NCBI GenBank assembly: GCA_913774845.1
Contig: CAJYJO010000049.1
Coordinates: forward strand, 1 to 48,153
Source: an uncultured Microbacterium sp.
Lineage (GTDB): Bacteria > Actinomycetota > Actinomycetes > Actinomycetales > Microbacteriaceae
Length of the DNA stretch: 48,153 nt
Direction of reading: 5' to 3'
Notes under the pieces: model-generated
Database searches by the model: none
What the model was told of the DNA's origin: nothing
Seen by the model: only the letters and a program-made list of their open reading frames with translations
Made by a program: the position numbers and the translations under genes
Shown here: positions 25,802 to 36,500 of the stretch, piece by piece
How positions within the stretch are numbered: the first letter of the stretch is position 1
Layout: each line of letters opens with the position of its first letter

Positions 25802-26965
25802 ATGAGGCTGCCGTTCGCTGCATCGACGCGTTCGTCCGTGGGTCTGGAGTGGGAGCTCATGCTCGCCGACCGCGAGACCGGCGATCTGGTCCCCCGCGCG
25901 CCCGACATCCTCGCGGAGGTCGAGGAGAGCTCGACGCTCGAGCGCTTCACCGTCACCGGCGAACTGCTGACCAACACGGTCGAGGTCACCAGCGGGGTGG
26001 GTCACACCGTCGCCGAGGCGGTCGACGACATCGGCGACGCCATCTGCGCCCTTCGCGAGCAGACCGAACCGCGCGGCGTCGAGCTGCTGTGCGCCGGCAG
26101 CCACCCGTTCGCCCAGTGGTACGACCAGCAGGTCACCGACAAGACGCGTTACCACACGCTCATCGAGCGCACCCAGTGGTGGGGGCGCAACATGATGATC
26201 TGGGGCATCCACGTGCACATCGGCGTCGACGACGTCGAGAAGGTCATGCCGATCGTCAACGCGTTGACCGTCTTCCTCCCGCACATGCAGGCGCTGTCGG
26301 CATCCAGCCCGTTCTGGGCGGGCGAGCGCACCGGCTACGCGTCCAACCGCGCGCTCGTCTTCCAGCAGCTGCCCACCGCCGGTCTGCCGTGGCAGCTCGA
26401 GACCTGGAGCGACTTCGAGGACTACCTCGACGACATGGTCCGTACCGGGGTGATGGCGGATGCCAGCGAGGTGCGCTGGGACATCCGTCCGGCGCCCCGA
26501 TGGGGCACCGTCGAGATCCGCGCGTGCGACGGCATGTCGACCCTCCCCGAGCTCGCCGCCGTCGCCGCGCTCGCGCAGACGCTCGTCGAGCACTTCTCGC
26601 GCCTGCTCGACGAGGGGCGCGAGCTGCCCGGCATCCCGCCCTGGTACGCCCGCGAGAACAAGTGGCGTGCCGCCCGGTACGGCCTCGACGCCCGCGTGAT
26701 AGTCGACCGCGAGGGCACGCAGCGTCCCGTGGTCGAGCACCTGCGCGAGACGATGGAGCAGCTCGCCGACGTGGCGGTGGAGCTCAAGTGCGCCCGGGAG
26801 TTCGCCAGTCTCGAGACGATCCTCGCGACCGGGGGCAGCTCGGCTCGTCAGATCGCGATCGCCGAGGCCGCGGACGGCGACCTGCGCGAGGTCGTGCAGC
26901 ACCTCATCCGCGAGTTCCGCGGCGGCCCGACGCTGCGGGAGCACCTCGCCGCCCTGCGGGTGTGA
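25802..26965 (+). CDS. Carboxylate-amine ligase, YbdK/GCS2 family
   Basis: A 387-aa ATP-dependent ligase of the glutamate-cysteine ligase 2 family. Signatures are SVGLEWELMLADRETGDLVP, VTGELLTNTVEVTSG, IWGIHVHIGVDD and WGTVEIRACDGMSTLPE. YbdK-type enzymes join glutamate to an amine, weakly with cysteine; the true substrate is not known. No other mycothiol or glutathione gene is near. The ATG at 25802 is preceded by CAGACT plus six bases, a variant of the leaderless pattern. Confidence 0.91.
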   Translation: MRLPFAASTRSSVGLEWELMLADRETGDLVPRAPDILAEVEESSTLERFTVTGELLTNTVEVTSGVGHTVAEAVDDIGDAICALREQTEPRGVELLCAGSHPFAQWYDQQVTDKTRYHTLIERTQWWGRNMMIWGIHVHIGVDDVEKVMPIVNALTVFLPHMQALSASSPFWAGERTGYASNRALVFQQLPTAGLPWQLETWSDFEDYLDDMVRTGVMADASEVRWDIRPAPRWGTVEIRACDGMSTLPELAAVAALAQTLVEHFSRLLDEGRELPGIPPWYARENKWRAARYGLDARVIVDREGTQRPVVEHLRETMEQLADVAVELKCAREFASLETILATGGSSARQIAIAEAADGDLREVVQHLIREFRGGPTLREHLAALRV

Positions 26966-27003
26966 TCGCGCGGCCTCCACGCCCGTTCATAGGCGGGGGC
27001 TTT

Positions 27004-27009
27004 TAGGAT
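27004..27009 (+). promoter_or_regulatory. Candidate leaderless -10 box for the SGNH lipoprotein gene
   Basis: TAGGAT lies 7 nt before the ATG and matches TATAAT at four positions. The same bases contain AGGA, so a short ribosome binding site is an alternative reading. Confidence 0.45.
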
Positions 27010-27016
27010 CGGCTTC

Positions 27017-27742
27017 ATGATGACCGGACGCCGACTCGCCGCGGTTTCGATGATCGCCCTCGCCTCCGGTCTCGTCACCGTCCTCGCCGGTTGCGCCGCG
27101 GAGCCCACCGAGCCGGAGGCGCTGCCGACGTTCGCCGCCCCGGCGCTGCATCCCTCCCCCACCGCCTCGCCCACCGCGTCGACGCCGGAGCGGGTCGTGA
27201 CGCTGGGAGATTCGCTCATGTCGGGGTACGGGCTCGCACCCGAACAAGCGTGGCCGACACTGCTGGGCAGCCGCGCCCGTCTCGCGCTGACGAATCTCGC
27301 CTGCCCGGGCATGGGCTTCGTCGTGCAGGGCGACTGCGGCACCACGTACTCCGGCTTCGTCCCCGCCGTGACGGCGCTGCAGCCGCAGCTGCTCATCGTC
27401 GAGTCCAGCAGCAACGACTTCTGGGAAGACGGAGACGACGTGCGCGTCGACACCGCCGACACGATCCAGGCCCTGCACGACGCGGTGCCGGATGCCCGCA
27501 TCGTGGGCCTGAGCACCATCTGGAACGACGACCCCGACGTCCCCGACGACACCGCCGTCACCTCCGACGCGCTGCGCGACGCCGTCGACGCGGTGGGGGG
27601 CACCTTCCTCGATGTGGGCCAGCCCCTCGCCGGCCACCCGGAGTGGATGCAGGAGGACGACGTCCACCCCACCCCGCGCGGTCAACGCGCGATCGAGCAG
27701 ACCGTCATGTCGGCGCTGCAGGACGCCGGCATCCTGCCCTGA
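27017..27742 (+). CDS. SGNH/GDSL-family hydrolase lipoprotein
   Basis: A 241-aa exported lipoprotein. The signal segment ends in the lipobox LAGC (Cys26 region), then a Pro/Thr/Ser linker. The SGNH blocks are VVTLGDSLMSGYG (nucleophile Ser), NLACPGMGF, VESSSNDFW (Asn of block III) and DDVHPTPRGQRA (Asp and His). It probably deacylates a surface or extracellular ester; the substrate is unknown. A second ATG directly after the first is also possible. Confidence 0.87.
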   Translation: MMTGRRLAAVSMIALASGLVTVLAGCAAEPTEPEALPTFAAPALHPSPTASPTASTPERVVTLGDSLMSGYGLAPEQAWPTLLGSRARLALTNLACPGMGFVVQGDCGTTYSGFVPAVTALQPQLLIVESSSNDFWEDGDDVRVDTADTIQALHDAVPDARIVGLSTIWNDDPDVPDDTAVTSDALRDAVDAVGGTFLDVGQPLAGHPEWMQEDDVHPTPRGQRAIEQTVMSALQDAGILP

Positions 27743-27769
27743 GGCGAACGCCGGTCGTTCGGGAGCGGC

Positions 27770-29314
27770 TCAGCCGCGTCCGAGCATCTTCTGCAGCTCG
27801 GCGAGGTCGGCCTCGCTGGGCGCCGCCTGACCGCCCAGGCCGAAGCCCGAGCCGGTGGCCGGAGCGGATGCCGCGATACCGGCGTTCTCGGCCGCGCGCT
27901 TGGCCGGGTTCCCCGAGCGCGAGCCCTTCGCCTTCTGCTGCTTGCCGCGCTTCGACGAGGCGCCGGGCTTGCCGCCCACCGGACCCATGCCGGGGATGTT
28001 GGGCACACCGCCGCGGGCGACGGTCTTCATCATCTTCGCGGCCTGGTCGAAGCGCTGGACGAGCTGGTTCACGTCGGTGACGGTCATGCCCGAACCGCGC
28101 GCGATTCGCAGACGGCGGGAGCCGTTGAGGATCTTCGGGTTGCGACGCTCGGCGAGCGTCATGGAGCGGATGATGGCCTCGGTGCGGTCGATCTCGCGCT
28201 CGTCGAAGTCCTCGAGCTGCTGCTTCATGTTTCCCATGCCCGGGAGCATCCCGAGCATCTTCTTCATGGAGCCCATCTTCTTCATCTGCTGCATCTGCTC
28301 GAGGAAGTCCTCGAGTGTGAACGTCTCGGTCGCGAGCTTCTCGGCGACCTTCATCGCCTCGGCCTCGTCGAAGGCGTTCTGCGCCTGCTCGATCAGGGTG
28401 AGGATGTCACCGAGGTCGAGGATGCGGGATGCCATGCGGTCGGGGTAGAAGGGCTCGACGTCGTCGAGACCCTCACCGGTGGACGCGAAGATGATCGGCC
28501 GACCGGTGACCGAGGCGACCGACAGCGCGGCACCACCGCGGGCGTCGCCGTCGAGCTTGGACAGCACGACGCCGGTGAAGTCGACGCCGTCCTGGAAGGC
28601 CTTGGCCGTGTTCACCGCATCTTGACCGATCATCGCGTCGATGACGAAGAGCACCTCGTCGGGCTGAGTGGCCTTGCGGATGTCGGACGCCTGCTTCATC
28701 AGCTCGGCGTCGACGCCGAGGCGACCGGCGGTGTCGATGATGACGATGTCGTGCTGCTGACGGGTGGCGTGGGCGACACCGTCGCGCGCGACCCGCACCG
28801 GGTCGCCGACGCCGTTGCCGGGCTCGGGCGCGTAGATCGCGGCCCCGGCGCGCTCGGCCACGACCTGCAGCTGGTTGACGGCGTTGGGACGCTGGAGGTC
28901 GCAGGCGACGAGGAGCGGGGTGTGCCCGTCTTTCTCGAGCATCTTCGCGAGCTTGCCGGCGAAGGTCGTCTTTCCCGAGCCCTGGAGGCCGGCGAGCATG
29001 ATGACCGTGGGCGGGTTCTTGGCGAACTGCAGACGGCGCTGCTGGCCGCCCAGGATGCCGATGAGCTCGTCGTTGACGATCTGCACGACCTGCTGCGCCG
29101 GATTCAGCGCACGGTTGACCTCGTCGCCGAGGGCGCGCTCGCGCACCGCGGCGGTGAACTCCTTGACCACGGGCAGCGCCACGTCGGCGTCGAGGAGGGC
29201 ACGACGGATCTCGCGCACCGTCCCGTCGACGTCGGCGGGCGTGAGCTGGCCCTTCTTCCGAAGGTTGCGGAAGGTCTCTGTGAGCCGGTCGGAGAGGGTG
29301 CCGAAAGTCGCCAT
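27770..29314 (-). CDS. ffh: Signal recognition particle protein Ffh
   Basis: A 514-aa GTPase that binds signal sequences and 4.5S RNA. The N and G domains carry LAGLQGSGKTTFAGKLAK, DLQRPNAVNQL, IIDTAGRLG and LSKLDGDARGG. The Met-rich M domain has KMGSMKKMLGMLPGMGNMKQ and the RNA-binding SRRLRIARGSGMTVTDVN. The C-terminus has a short basic/Gly tail. TAAACT lies 9 nt before the ATG. It works with FtsY encoded at 32688. Confidence 0.97.
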   Translation of the reverse strand: MATFGTLSDRLTETFRNLRKKGQLTPADVDGTVREIRRALLDADVALPVVKEFTAAVRERALGDEVNRALNPAQQVVQIVNDELIGILGGQQRRLQFAKNPPTVIMLAGLQGSGKTTFAGKLAKMLEKDGHTPLLVACDLQRPNAVNQLQVVAERAGAAIYAPEPGNGVGDPVRVARDGVAHATRQQHDIVIIDTAGRLGVDAELMKQASDIRKATQPDEVLFVIDAMIGQDAVNTAKAFQDGVDFTGVVLSKLDGDARGGAALSVASVTGRPIIFASTGEGLDDVEPFYPDRMASRILDLGDILTLIEQAQNAFDEAEAMKVAEKLATETFTLEDFLEQMQQMKKMGSMKKMLGMLPGMGNMKQQLEDFDEREIDRTEAIIRSMTLAERRNPKILNGSRRLRIARGSGMTVTDVNQLVQRFDQAAKMMKTVARGGVPNIPGMGPVGGKPGASSKRGKQQKAKGSRSGNPAKRAAENAGIAASAPATGSGFGLGGQAAPSEADLAELQKMLGRG

Positions 29315-29323
29315 GATGAGACG

Positions 29324-29329
29324 AGTTTA
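29324..29329 (-). promoter_or_regulatory. Candidate near-leaderless -10 box for ffh
   Basis: TAAACT on the minus strand lies 9 nt before the ATG, so the transcript would have at most a few untranslated bases. Confidence 0.4.
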
Positions 29330-29400
29330 CGCGGGCACGCGCCGTCGCGCCGCTCGCCCCGGCCGAGGCGGCACCGCACGAGTCTCGACGGGCGCGGGCA

Positions 29401-29949
29401 TCACGCCGAGGCGAGGGCCTCGGCGAGGATGTCGGGCAGCGATCCACCGGACGCGGTGCGGTCGGCCCAGGCCCACACGGCCGCGAGCACCGCGGCGGAC
29501 GAGGCCCCGGCGCGCACCTGCGCGGCCAGCGGTGCGGCGCCGTCGCGCACCATCCGCGCCGCGATCTCTCGCTGCAGTCGGAATTGACGCACCGCGCGGT
29601 CGCGGTCGAGCTCGACGGCGAGCCCCATCGCCTCGGCGTTCGTGATGGCCAGGGCGAGCGCATCCGGGGCGAGCCCCTCGCCGATGGCCGCCAGCGCACC
29701 GTCGACGGCGACATCGTCGCGGAGGCGGCGAACGGCCTCGTCCGACTGCGCGTCGAAGCCCGACCACAGCACGTCGCCCTTGGCCGAGAAGTAGTTGAAG
29801 AAGCTCGACCGGCTGACTCCCGCGCGCCGCGTGATGTCGGACACCGAGGTGGCGTCGTAGCCCTGCTCGAGGAAGAGCTCGCATGCCGCTTCGGCGAGCA
29901 CCTCGCGCGACGACGCGCGGGGGCGACCGCTGCGGGACTCGGATGCCAT
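29401..29949 (-). CDS. TetR family transcriptional regulator
   Basis: A 182-aa DNA-binding repressor. The N-terminal helix-turn-helix is clear: [20 protein letters not shown], then [20 protein letters not shown]. The C-terminal ligand domain is not recognisable. The motif with FFNYF and [10 protein letters not shown] recalls regulators annotated for mycofactocin-type clusters, but no such genes are nearby. It is divergent from lipB with a 62-nt gap that holds an inverted repeat. Its ATG has TAGGCT exactly 6 nt upstream. Confidence 0.92.
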   Translation of the reverse strand: MASESRSGRPRASSREVLAEAACELFLEQGYDATSVSDITRRAGVSRSSFFNYFSAKGDVLWSGFDAQSDEAVRRLRDDVAVDGALAAIGEGLAPDALALAITNAEAMGLAVELDRDRAVRQFRLQREIAARMVRDGAAPLAAQVRAGASSAAVLAAVWAWADRTASGGSLPDILAEALASA

Positions 29950-29955
29950 CGCTCC

Positions 29956-29961
29956 AGCCTA
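29956..29961 (-). promoter_or_regulatory. Candidate leaderless -10 box for the TetR gene
   Basis: TAGGCT on the minus strand is followed by exactly 6 nt (GGAGCG) and then ATG. GGAG directly before the ATG is too close to be a normal ribosome binding site. Confidence 0.5.
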
Positions 29962-29978
29962 GGGCCGCGGTGCCGGTG

Positions 29979-29984
29979 TATTCT
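29979..29984 (+). promoter_or_regulatory. Candidate -10 box for lipB-lipA
   Basis: TATTCT matches TATAAT at four positions and would start RNA near 29991, leaving a leader with GGAGGGG before the lipB GTG. No -35 box is clear. Confidence 0.4.
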
Positions 29985-29998
29985 TGGACGCAATCCAA
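29984..29998. promoter_or_regulatory. Candidate TetR operator in the tetR-lipB gap
   Basis: TTGGACGCAATCCAA is a perfect inverted repeat (TTGGA, 5-nt spacer, TCCAA). It touches the lipB -10 box and lies about 35-49 bases before the tetR start, so binding could affect both promoters. TetR-family operators are commonly 15-20-bp palindromes in just such gaps. Confidence 0.55.
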
Positions 29999-30011
29999 CA
30001 TCGGAGGGGTC

Positions 30012-30650
30012 GTGCTCGACATCCACCTCGCGGGACTCGACCCGCACTTCGTTCCCTATCTCGACGGCTGGGCCCACCAGCGCCGCATCCACGCCGACGT
30101 GGTCGCGCGCGACCGGCCCGACACGCTCCTGCTCCTCGAGCACGAGGCGGTCTACACGGCCGGCAAGCGCACCGAGGCCCACGAGAGGCCCGATGACGGC
30201 ACTCCGGTCGTCGACGTCGATCGCGGCGGCAAGATCACGTGGCACGGCCCCGGCCAGCTCGTGGGGTACCCCATCGTGCGCCTGGCCGAGCCCATCGACG
30301 TGGTCGCCCACGTCCGCCGTCTCGAGGCGTTGCTCGTCTCCGCCCTCGGTGCGCATGGCGTCGACGGCTTCACCGTCGAGGGGCGCAGCGGTGTCTGGGT
30401 CCGGCGTCCCCTCGGCGTCGACAAGGTCGCGGCCATCGGGGTCCGCGTCGAAAAGGGAGTGACTATGCACGGCTTCGCCGTCAACTGCGACAACTCGCTC
30501 GCCGCGTTCCGGCGCATCGTCCCGTGCGGGATCTCGGATGCCGGGGTCACGACCGTCAGCGAGGTGCTCGGCGCCGACGTCTCCCCCGTCGACCTCGTCC
30601 CCTCGATCGAACGCGTGTTCCGCGCCGAGTACGCGGCGGTGGCAGCATGA
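30012..30650 (+). CDS. lipB: Octanoyltransferase LipB
   Basis: A 212-aa enzyme that moves octanoyl from acyl carrier protein to lipoyl domains. Signatures are [40 protein letters not shown] and the catalytic Cys in [14 protein letters not shown]. The start is GTG at 30012 with GGAGGGG 2-8 nt upstream. It overlaps lipA in ATGA, forming a two-gene lipoylation operon. Confidence 0.96.
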   Translation: MLDIHLAGLDPHFVPYLDGWAHQRRIHADVVARDRPDTLLLLEHEAVYTAGKRTEAHERPDDGTPVVDVDRGGKITWHGPGQLVGYPIVRLAEPIDVVAHVRRLEALLVSALGAHGVDGFTVEGRSGVWVRRPLGVDKVAAIGVRVEKGVTMHGFAVNCDNSLAAFRRIVPCGISDAGVTTVSEVLGADVSPVDLVPSIERVFRAEYAAVAA

Positions 30651-31681
30651 GCGCCTGCGGGACCGGGAACGCCGGGGCGCCGGCATCCACCGCTCCGAAT
30701 GGACGCAAGCTCCTCCGCCTGGAGGTGCGCAACGCGGAGACGCCCATCGAGCGCAAGCCCGAGTGGATCAAGACCAAGGCGAAGATGGGCCCGGAGTACA
30801 CGGCCCTGCAGAACCTCGTGAAGACCGAGGAGCTGCACACCGTCTGCCAGGAAGCCGGGTGCCCCAACATCTTCGAGTGCTGGGAGGACCGCGAGGCGAC
30901 CTTCCTCATCGGCGGCTCGCAGTGCACACGCCGGTGCGACTTCTGCCAGATCGACACCGGCAAACCCGCCGACTACGACACCGACGAGCCGCGTCGCGTC
31001 GCCGAGAGCGTGACGCGCATGCAGCTGCGTTACGCGACGGTCACCGGCGTCGCCCGCGACGACCTCCCCGACGAGGGCGCGTGGCTGCACGCCGAAACCG
31101 TGCGGCGCATCCACGCCGAGAACCCGGGCACCGGAGTCGAGATCCTCGCGACCGACTTCTCGGGCAACCTCTCGCACCTCGACGAGGTGTTCTCGTCGCG
31201 ACCCGAGGTGTTCGCCCACAACGTCGAGACGGTGCCGCGCATCTTCAAGCGCATCCGCCCGGCGTTCCGGTACGAGCGCTCGCTCGGAGTGCTCACCGCG
31301 GCCCGCGACGCGGGTCTCATCACGAAGTCGAACCTCATCCTCGGCATGGGCGAGGAGCCCGAGGAGGTCGTCCAAGCCCTCGAAGACCTGCACGCGGCGG
31401 GCACCGACATCATCACGATCACGCAGTACCTGCGTCCGACCCCGCGTCACCTGCCGGTGCAGCGCTGGGTCAAGCCCGCCGAGTTCGTGGAGTTCAAGGA
31501 GGAGGCGGAGCGCATCGGCTTCCTCGGTGTGCTGGCCGGCCCGCTGGTGCGCTCGTCGTACCGCGCCGGTCGCCTGTGGGCGCAGTCGATGGTGTCGAAG
31601 GGCCGCGAGATCCCGCCGCACCTCGCGCACCTCGCCAAGGACATCGCCGCCGCCGACGCCGGCTTCGCGCAGGCGGTGTGA
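30647..31681 (+). CDS. lipA: Lipoyl synthase LipA
   Basis: A 344-aa radical SAM enzyme that inserts two sulfurs into protein-bound octanoyl. The radical SAM cluster motif is [13 protein letters not shown]. The auxiliary cluster is [15 protein letters not shown], and [13 protein letters not shown] near the end gives the conserved serine. The ATG overlaps the lipB stop. Together with lipB it makes lipoate for pyruvate and glycine-cleavage enzymes. Confidence 0.97.
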   Translation: MSACGTGNAGAPASTAPNGRKLLRLEVRNAETPIERKPEWIKTKAKMGPEYTALQNLVKTEELHTVCQEAGCPNIFECWEDREATFLIGGSQCTRRCDFCQIDTGKPADYDTDEPRRVAESVTRMQLRYATVTGVARDDLPDEGAWLHAETVRRIHAENPGTGVEILATDFSGNLSHLDEVFSSRPEVFAHNVETVPRIFKRIRPAFRYERSLGVLTAARDAGLITKSNLILGMGEEPEEVVQALEDLHAAGTDIITITQYLRPTPRHLPVQRWVKPAEFVEFKEEAERIGFLGVLAGPLVRSSYRAGRLWAQSMVSKGREIPPHLAHLAKDIAAADAGFAQAV

Positions 31682-31682
31682 A

Positions 31683-32111
31683 TCAGACCGGCCAGATGTA
31701 GGGCAGGTCGGCGGGCACGTCGCCGAACCTCGGCACGTAGAACTCGGGGTCTTTGCGCACCAGGTTCGACCGGTGCGCGAGGTGGAACGCCTCGTCGCCG
31801 ATCCACGGCGGGAGGTCGAGGTCCGCCTGAGCGACGCCGTCGACCTCGGGAGCGAAGACGAGGATCTTCTCGCGCACCGTGTCGGCTCGGCCCTGGGCGA
31901 TCCACTCGTCGGTCATGACCAGGCCGTACGACACGAGCGCGGGAAGGTGCCCGTCCCACATCTTGGCTGCGGGGTGGTGTCTCCAGCCGTGGTCGGGCAC
32001 GGTCAGTGCGCGCAGCAGCTGGAACGTCTCGACCCGCTGCTTGCCGAGGCGCTTGAGGTCGAGAGCGCGGGCGGAATCGACGAACGAGGGATACGGCAGG
32101 AAGGTCTGCAC
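31683..32111 (-). CDS. MSMEG_6728-type conserved protein (pyrimidine-dimer glycosylase-like)
   Basis: A 142-aa protein. MQTFLPYPSFVDSARALDLK, LGKQRVETFQLLRAL, then HPAAKMWDGHLPALVSYG are typical of a small family found in actinobacteria and distantly like T4-type pyrimidine-dimer DNA glycosylases. Activity is unproven. The start is GTG at 32111, 5 nt after the stop of the DUF2004-like gene, and it converges on lipA with a one-base gap. Confidence 0.82.
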   Translation of the reverse strand: MQTFLPYPSFVDSARALDLKRLGKQRVETFQLLRALTVPDHGWRHHPAAKMWDGHLPALVSYGLVMTDEWIAQGRADTVREKILVFAPEVDGVAQADLDLPPWIGDEAFHLAHRSNLVRKDPEFYVPRFGDVPADLPYIWPV

Positions 32112-32116
32112 GGGCC

Positions 32117-32617
32117 TCAGTCGGCGCTCGTGACCGACTGCACGCGCCCGTCGGAAGCGAGATTGACCAGCAGAACGTCGTCGGTCGCGTCGGGATCCAG
32201 CGCGTACTCGAGGACCGCGAACGGGTCGGCACCGCCGTGCTCGTCGGCGAGGATCGTCATGCTCATGAGCTGCAGCGCCTTGATGACGTCGATGTGGGTG
32301 TCGCCGGAGGCGTCGACCAGGAAGTCCTCGAGCTCGTCGCCGAGCGTCGCCTGCTGCTGCAGGATGTACTCGGTCACCTCGCTGGTCCGCGAACCCAGCT
32401 CGTCGACCATCGCGTTGCGCGCCGCGAGGTCGATCGACTCGAGGGAGGAGATGAGGGATGCCGCCACGTCGAGCGCCTCGACCGAGACGTCGTCCTGATC
32501 GGGCGCCGTGAGATCGACCGTGACGCTCTGGTCGCCGAACTCGACGTTCTCGCTCCAGAAGATGGACCCGTCGGGGCCCGACTCGAGGAGTCCGAAGAAG
32601 TCGTGCTCGATGGCCAT
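32117..32617 (-). CDS. DUF2004-like protein
   Basis: A 166-aa acidic soluble protein (EHDFFGLLESGPDGSIFWSE at the start; DLTAPDQDDVSVEALDVAA). The pattern fits DUF2004 proteins, which have no known function and are seen with tail-domain or contractile-system immunity genes in some bacteria. No toxin gene is seen here. TTACAT lies 6 nt before the ATG, overlapping a GGAG. Confidence 0.7.
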   Translation of the reverse strand: MAIEHDFFGLLESGPDGSIFWSENVEFGDQSVTVDLTAPDQDDVSVEALDVAASLISSLESIDLAARNAMVDELGSRTSEVTEYILQQQATLGDELEDFLVDASGDTHIDVIKALQLMSMTILADEHGGADPFAVLEYALDPDATDDVLLVNLASDGRVQSVTSAD

Positions 32618-32687
32618 GACTCCATGTAAGCAGTCCGTCCCGGGTTCGGGAAGACGACCCGCCCGGGGGCGGATGTGCGATAGGGGC

Positions 32688-33560
<873 letters not shown>

Positions 33561-33564
33561 TGCT

Positions 33565-36500
33565 TCAGCTTACGGGGGCGGCCTCGGCGCGGGCGGCGGC
33601 ACGGTCGCCCACTCGTTGGCCGACCACCGCCGAGACGCCGTCCTGGCGCATCGAAACGCCGTACAGTGCGTCGGCGATCTCCATCGTGCGCTTCTGGTGG
33701 GTGATGACGATGAGCTGGCTGCTCGCGCGGAGCTTCTCGAACACGCCGAGGAGGCGGCCGAGGTTGGCGTCGTCGAGCGCGGCCTCGACTTCATCGAGGA
33801 TGTAGAACGGGCTCGGTCGGGCCGTGAAGATCGACGTCAGGAACGCCACCGCGGCGAGCGAGCGTTCACCACCGGACAGCAGCGACAGGCGCTCGATCTT
33901 CTTCCCCACCGGTCGCACCGACACCTCGATGCCGGTCGTGAGAGGCGAGTCGGGGTCGGTGAGCGAGATGCTGCCGGCGCCGCCGGGGAAGAGAATCGGG
34001 AAGATCTCGGTGAATGCGACCCGGGTGTCCTCGAAGGCGGCGACGAAGATCGTCTGCATCCGCTCGTCCAGGTCGGCGATGATCGTCTGGAGATCGGCGC
34101 GCGTCTGCTGCAGATCCGCGAGCTGCTCGGTGAGGAACGCGTGCCGCTGCTCGAGCGCGGCGAACTCCTCCAGGGCCAGCGGATTCACCCGCCCGAGTTG
34201 CGACAGTTTGCGCTCGGCATCCTGCAGCCGGCGCTTCTGGGCGGCGCGGTCGAAGGCGACGGTCTGCCCCTCGTCCTCGGCCGGAACGGGCTGATCGGGG
34301 CCGTACTCGGACACGAGGATGTCCTCGTCGAGCGCGAGCTCCGACTGCACGCGCTCGAGCAGGCTCGTGACATGGAGCTTCTTCTCGTGCATCTGGAGCT
34401 CGAGCCCGTGGACGCTCTCCGTGAGGCGCGCGAGCCGTTCGCGGGCGGCGGTCTCGTCGGCCCGCGCCCGGGAGAGCTCATCGGTGATCGCCGCCCGGGC
34501 GGACTCGGCGGCCGCGAGCTCGACCCGCGCCTGGCTGACCGAGCGGTCCACCGAGTCCAGCAGCGCCGGAAGCTGCCCGGCCACGTCGGCGGCGATCTCG
34601 CGCTGCGCCCGTCGGATGACGGCGCGGCGGGCAGCCTCGGCCGCGGCGGCGCGCTCCCGCTCACGCTGCTGCTCGAGCTGGACGATGCGGGCTTCGCCGG
34701 CGCGCACCCGCTCCTTCAGCGTCTCGATCTCGAGGCGGGCGCGCATCTCGTTCTCGCGGGTCGCCTCGACCTCGGCCGCCAGGTGCTCGCGAGCGGAGAC
34801 GTCCAGCAGAGGTCGCGGAGTCTGCAGGGCCCGCTCGAGCTCTTCGTCGGCGCGCCGCGCGGACTCCTCCGCCTCGGTGACGGCTGTCTGCGCCTGAGCG
34901 AGACCGGCAGCCAGCCGCTCGCACTCGGCCACGGCGGCCTCGTGGCGCACGGCGACGCGGTTCACCTTCTCGGCGTGCGCGGCGAGGGCCGCGTCGTGCG
35001 CCCGGAGCGTCGACAGCGCTTCCTTCGTGTGCTGCCTGGCGCCGGTGAGCGCGCGCTGCTCCTCGCCGAGCGCTTCGCGCAGGGAGTCGACGATCACGAC
35101 GATCTCGTCGAGTCGCTCGGCCGCGGCGTCGCGCTCGGCGGCGAGCTCGAGCCGGGAGCGCCCCGACCCCGAGCCCGCGCGCACCGTGTGCGCGGTCAGC
35201 ACCTCGCCCGCGCGCGTGACCACCGTCGCGTCGTGCGGGATGCGGGCCTGCAGGCTCTCCGCCGCGGCGAGATCGTCGACGACGAAGGTTCGTCCCAGGA
35301 TGCCGCGCACCCCCGCCGAGGCTGTGACGACCTCGACCGCGGGAACCGCACCGGGCAGCGACGTCACGGCATCCGGGGCGTCCGTGTCCGCGATCGCGAT
35401 GTCGACGACGCCCAGGTCGGAGGCGCTCGCGGCGCGCGCGGCGGCGAAGGCGGCCGCGGGATCGCCGACGAGCAGTCCCTCGGCGAGAGAGCCGAGGGCG
35501 GCGGCGATCGCCGTCTCGAAGCCCGCGGTCACCTTCACGTCGTCGGACACGAGCCCCCGCACGCCCGCTCCGCCCGCGGCCAGCAGGTCAGCCGCGGCGT
35601 TGCGCACGTCCAGCGCGCGTCCGAGCGCCGTCGTCTGAGCGGTGAGCGCGTCGCGCTCGCGCTCGGCCGCATGCAGGCGCTCGCGCAACCCCGCGACACG
35701 GGTCTCGACATCGTTCGCGTCGCGCTGGGCGCGTTCGTAGGCGGCGGCGTGCTCGGCGCTCGCCGCTTCGGGAGCCACGCCGGGATCGACCTCGGCACGC
35801 TCGCGTTCCGTGTCGGCGCGTCGCTGGAGCGCGGCGTCCAAGGCACGTTGCTGCCTATCGACGCCGGAGATCACCGCCGCCAAGGTCGAGTGGGCGGCAT
35901 CCGCCGACCCCCGCAGCGCCGTGATGCGCATGTCGTGCTCGGAGACGAGAGCGCTCTGGGCCGCGATCTCGACGTCGAGGGCGTCGAGATCGGCACGGGC
36001 TCGGGTCACCGCACGCGCCGCGTCCGCCGCGGCATCCTGCGCTTCCCCCAGACCCGCGGCGATGTCGTCGATCTCGGCGCGCACGTCGTCGATGGTCGAC
36101 TGCGACACGGTGGGAGCGAAGCCGTTCGACTCGCCGTCGTCCTCTCCCAGGAGCGTCAGCCGTTGCCCCGCCAGGCTGTACAGCCCCCGCAGGCGCTCCT
36201 GCACCTGCTGGAGCGAGAAGGCGACGCTGCGCGCACGGTCAACTGCCTCCGAACGCTGATCCTCTTCCAGTCGTTCGACCCGCCGACGCAGCCCCTCCGC
36301 CTGCTCCTGCAGTCCGAGCCGTTCGGTGTGGCGCTCGCTCTCCGCGCGCGCCGCGTCGGCGAGCTGGGTGCGCAGGCGCACGAGGTCGTCGGCGTAGAGC
36401 CTCGCCTTGGCGTCGCGCACCACCGCGGCGATCGTCGCCGCCTCGCGCGCGATCTCCGCCTGCTTGCCGAGCGGTTTGAGCTGGCGGCGCAGTTCGCCCG

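Noticed and set aside
29401-29949. TetR gene as a mycofactocin regulator
   Set aside because: The helix-turn-helix region looks similar, but no mftA-F genes are near and the ligand domain is not recognisable.
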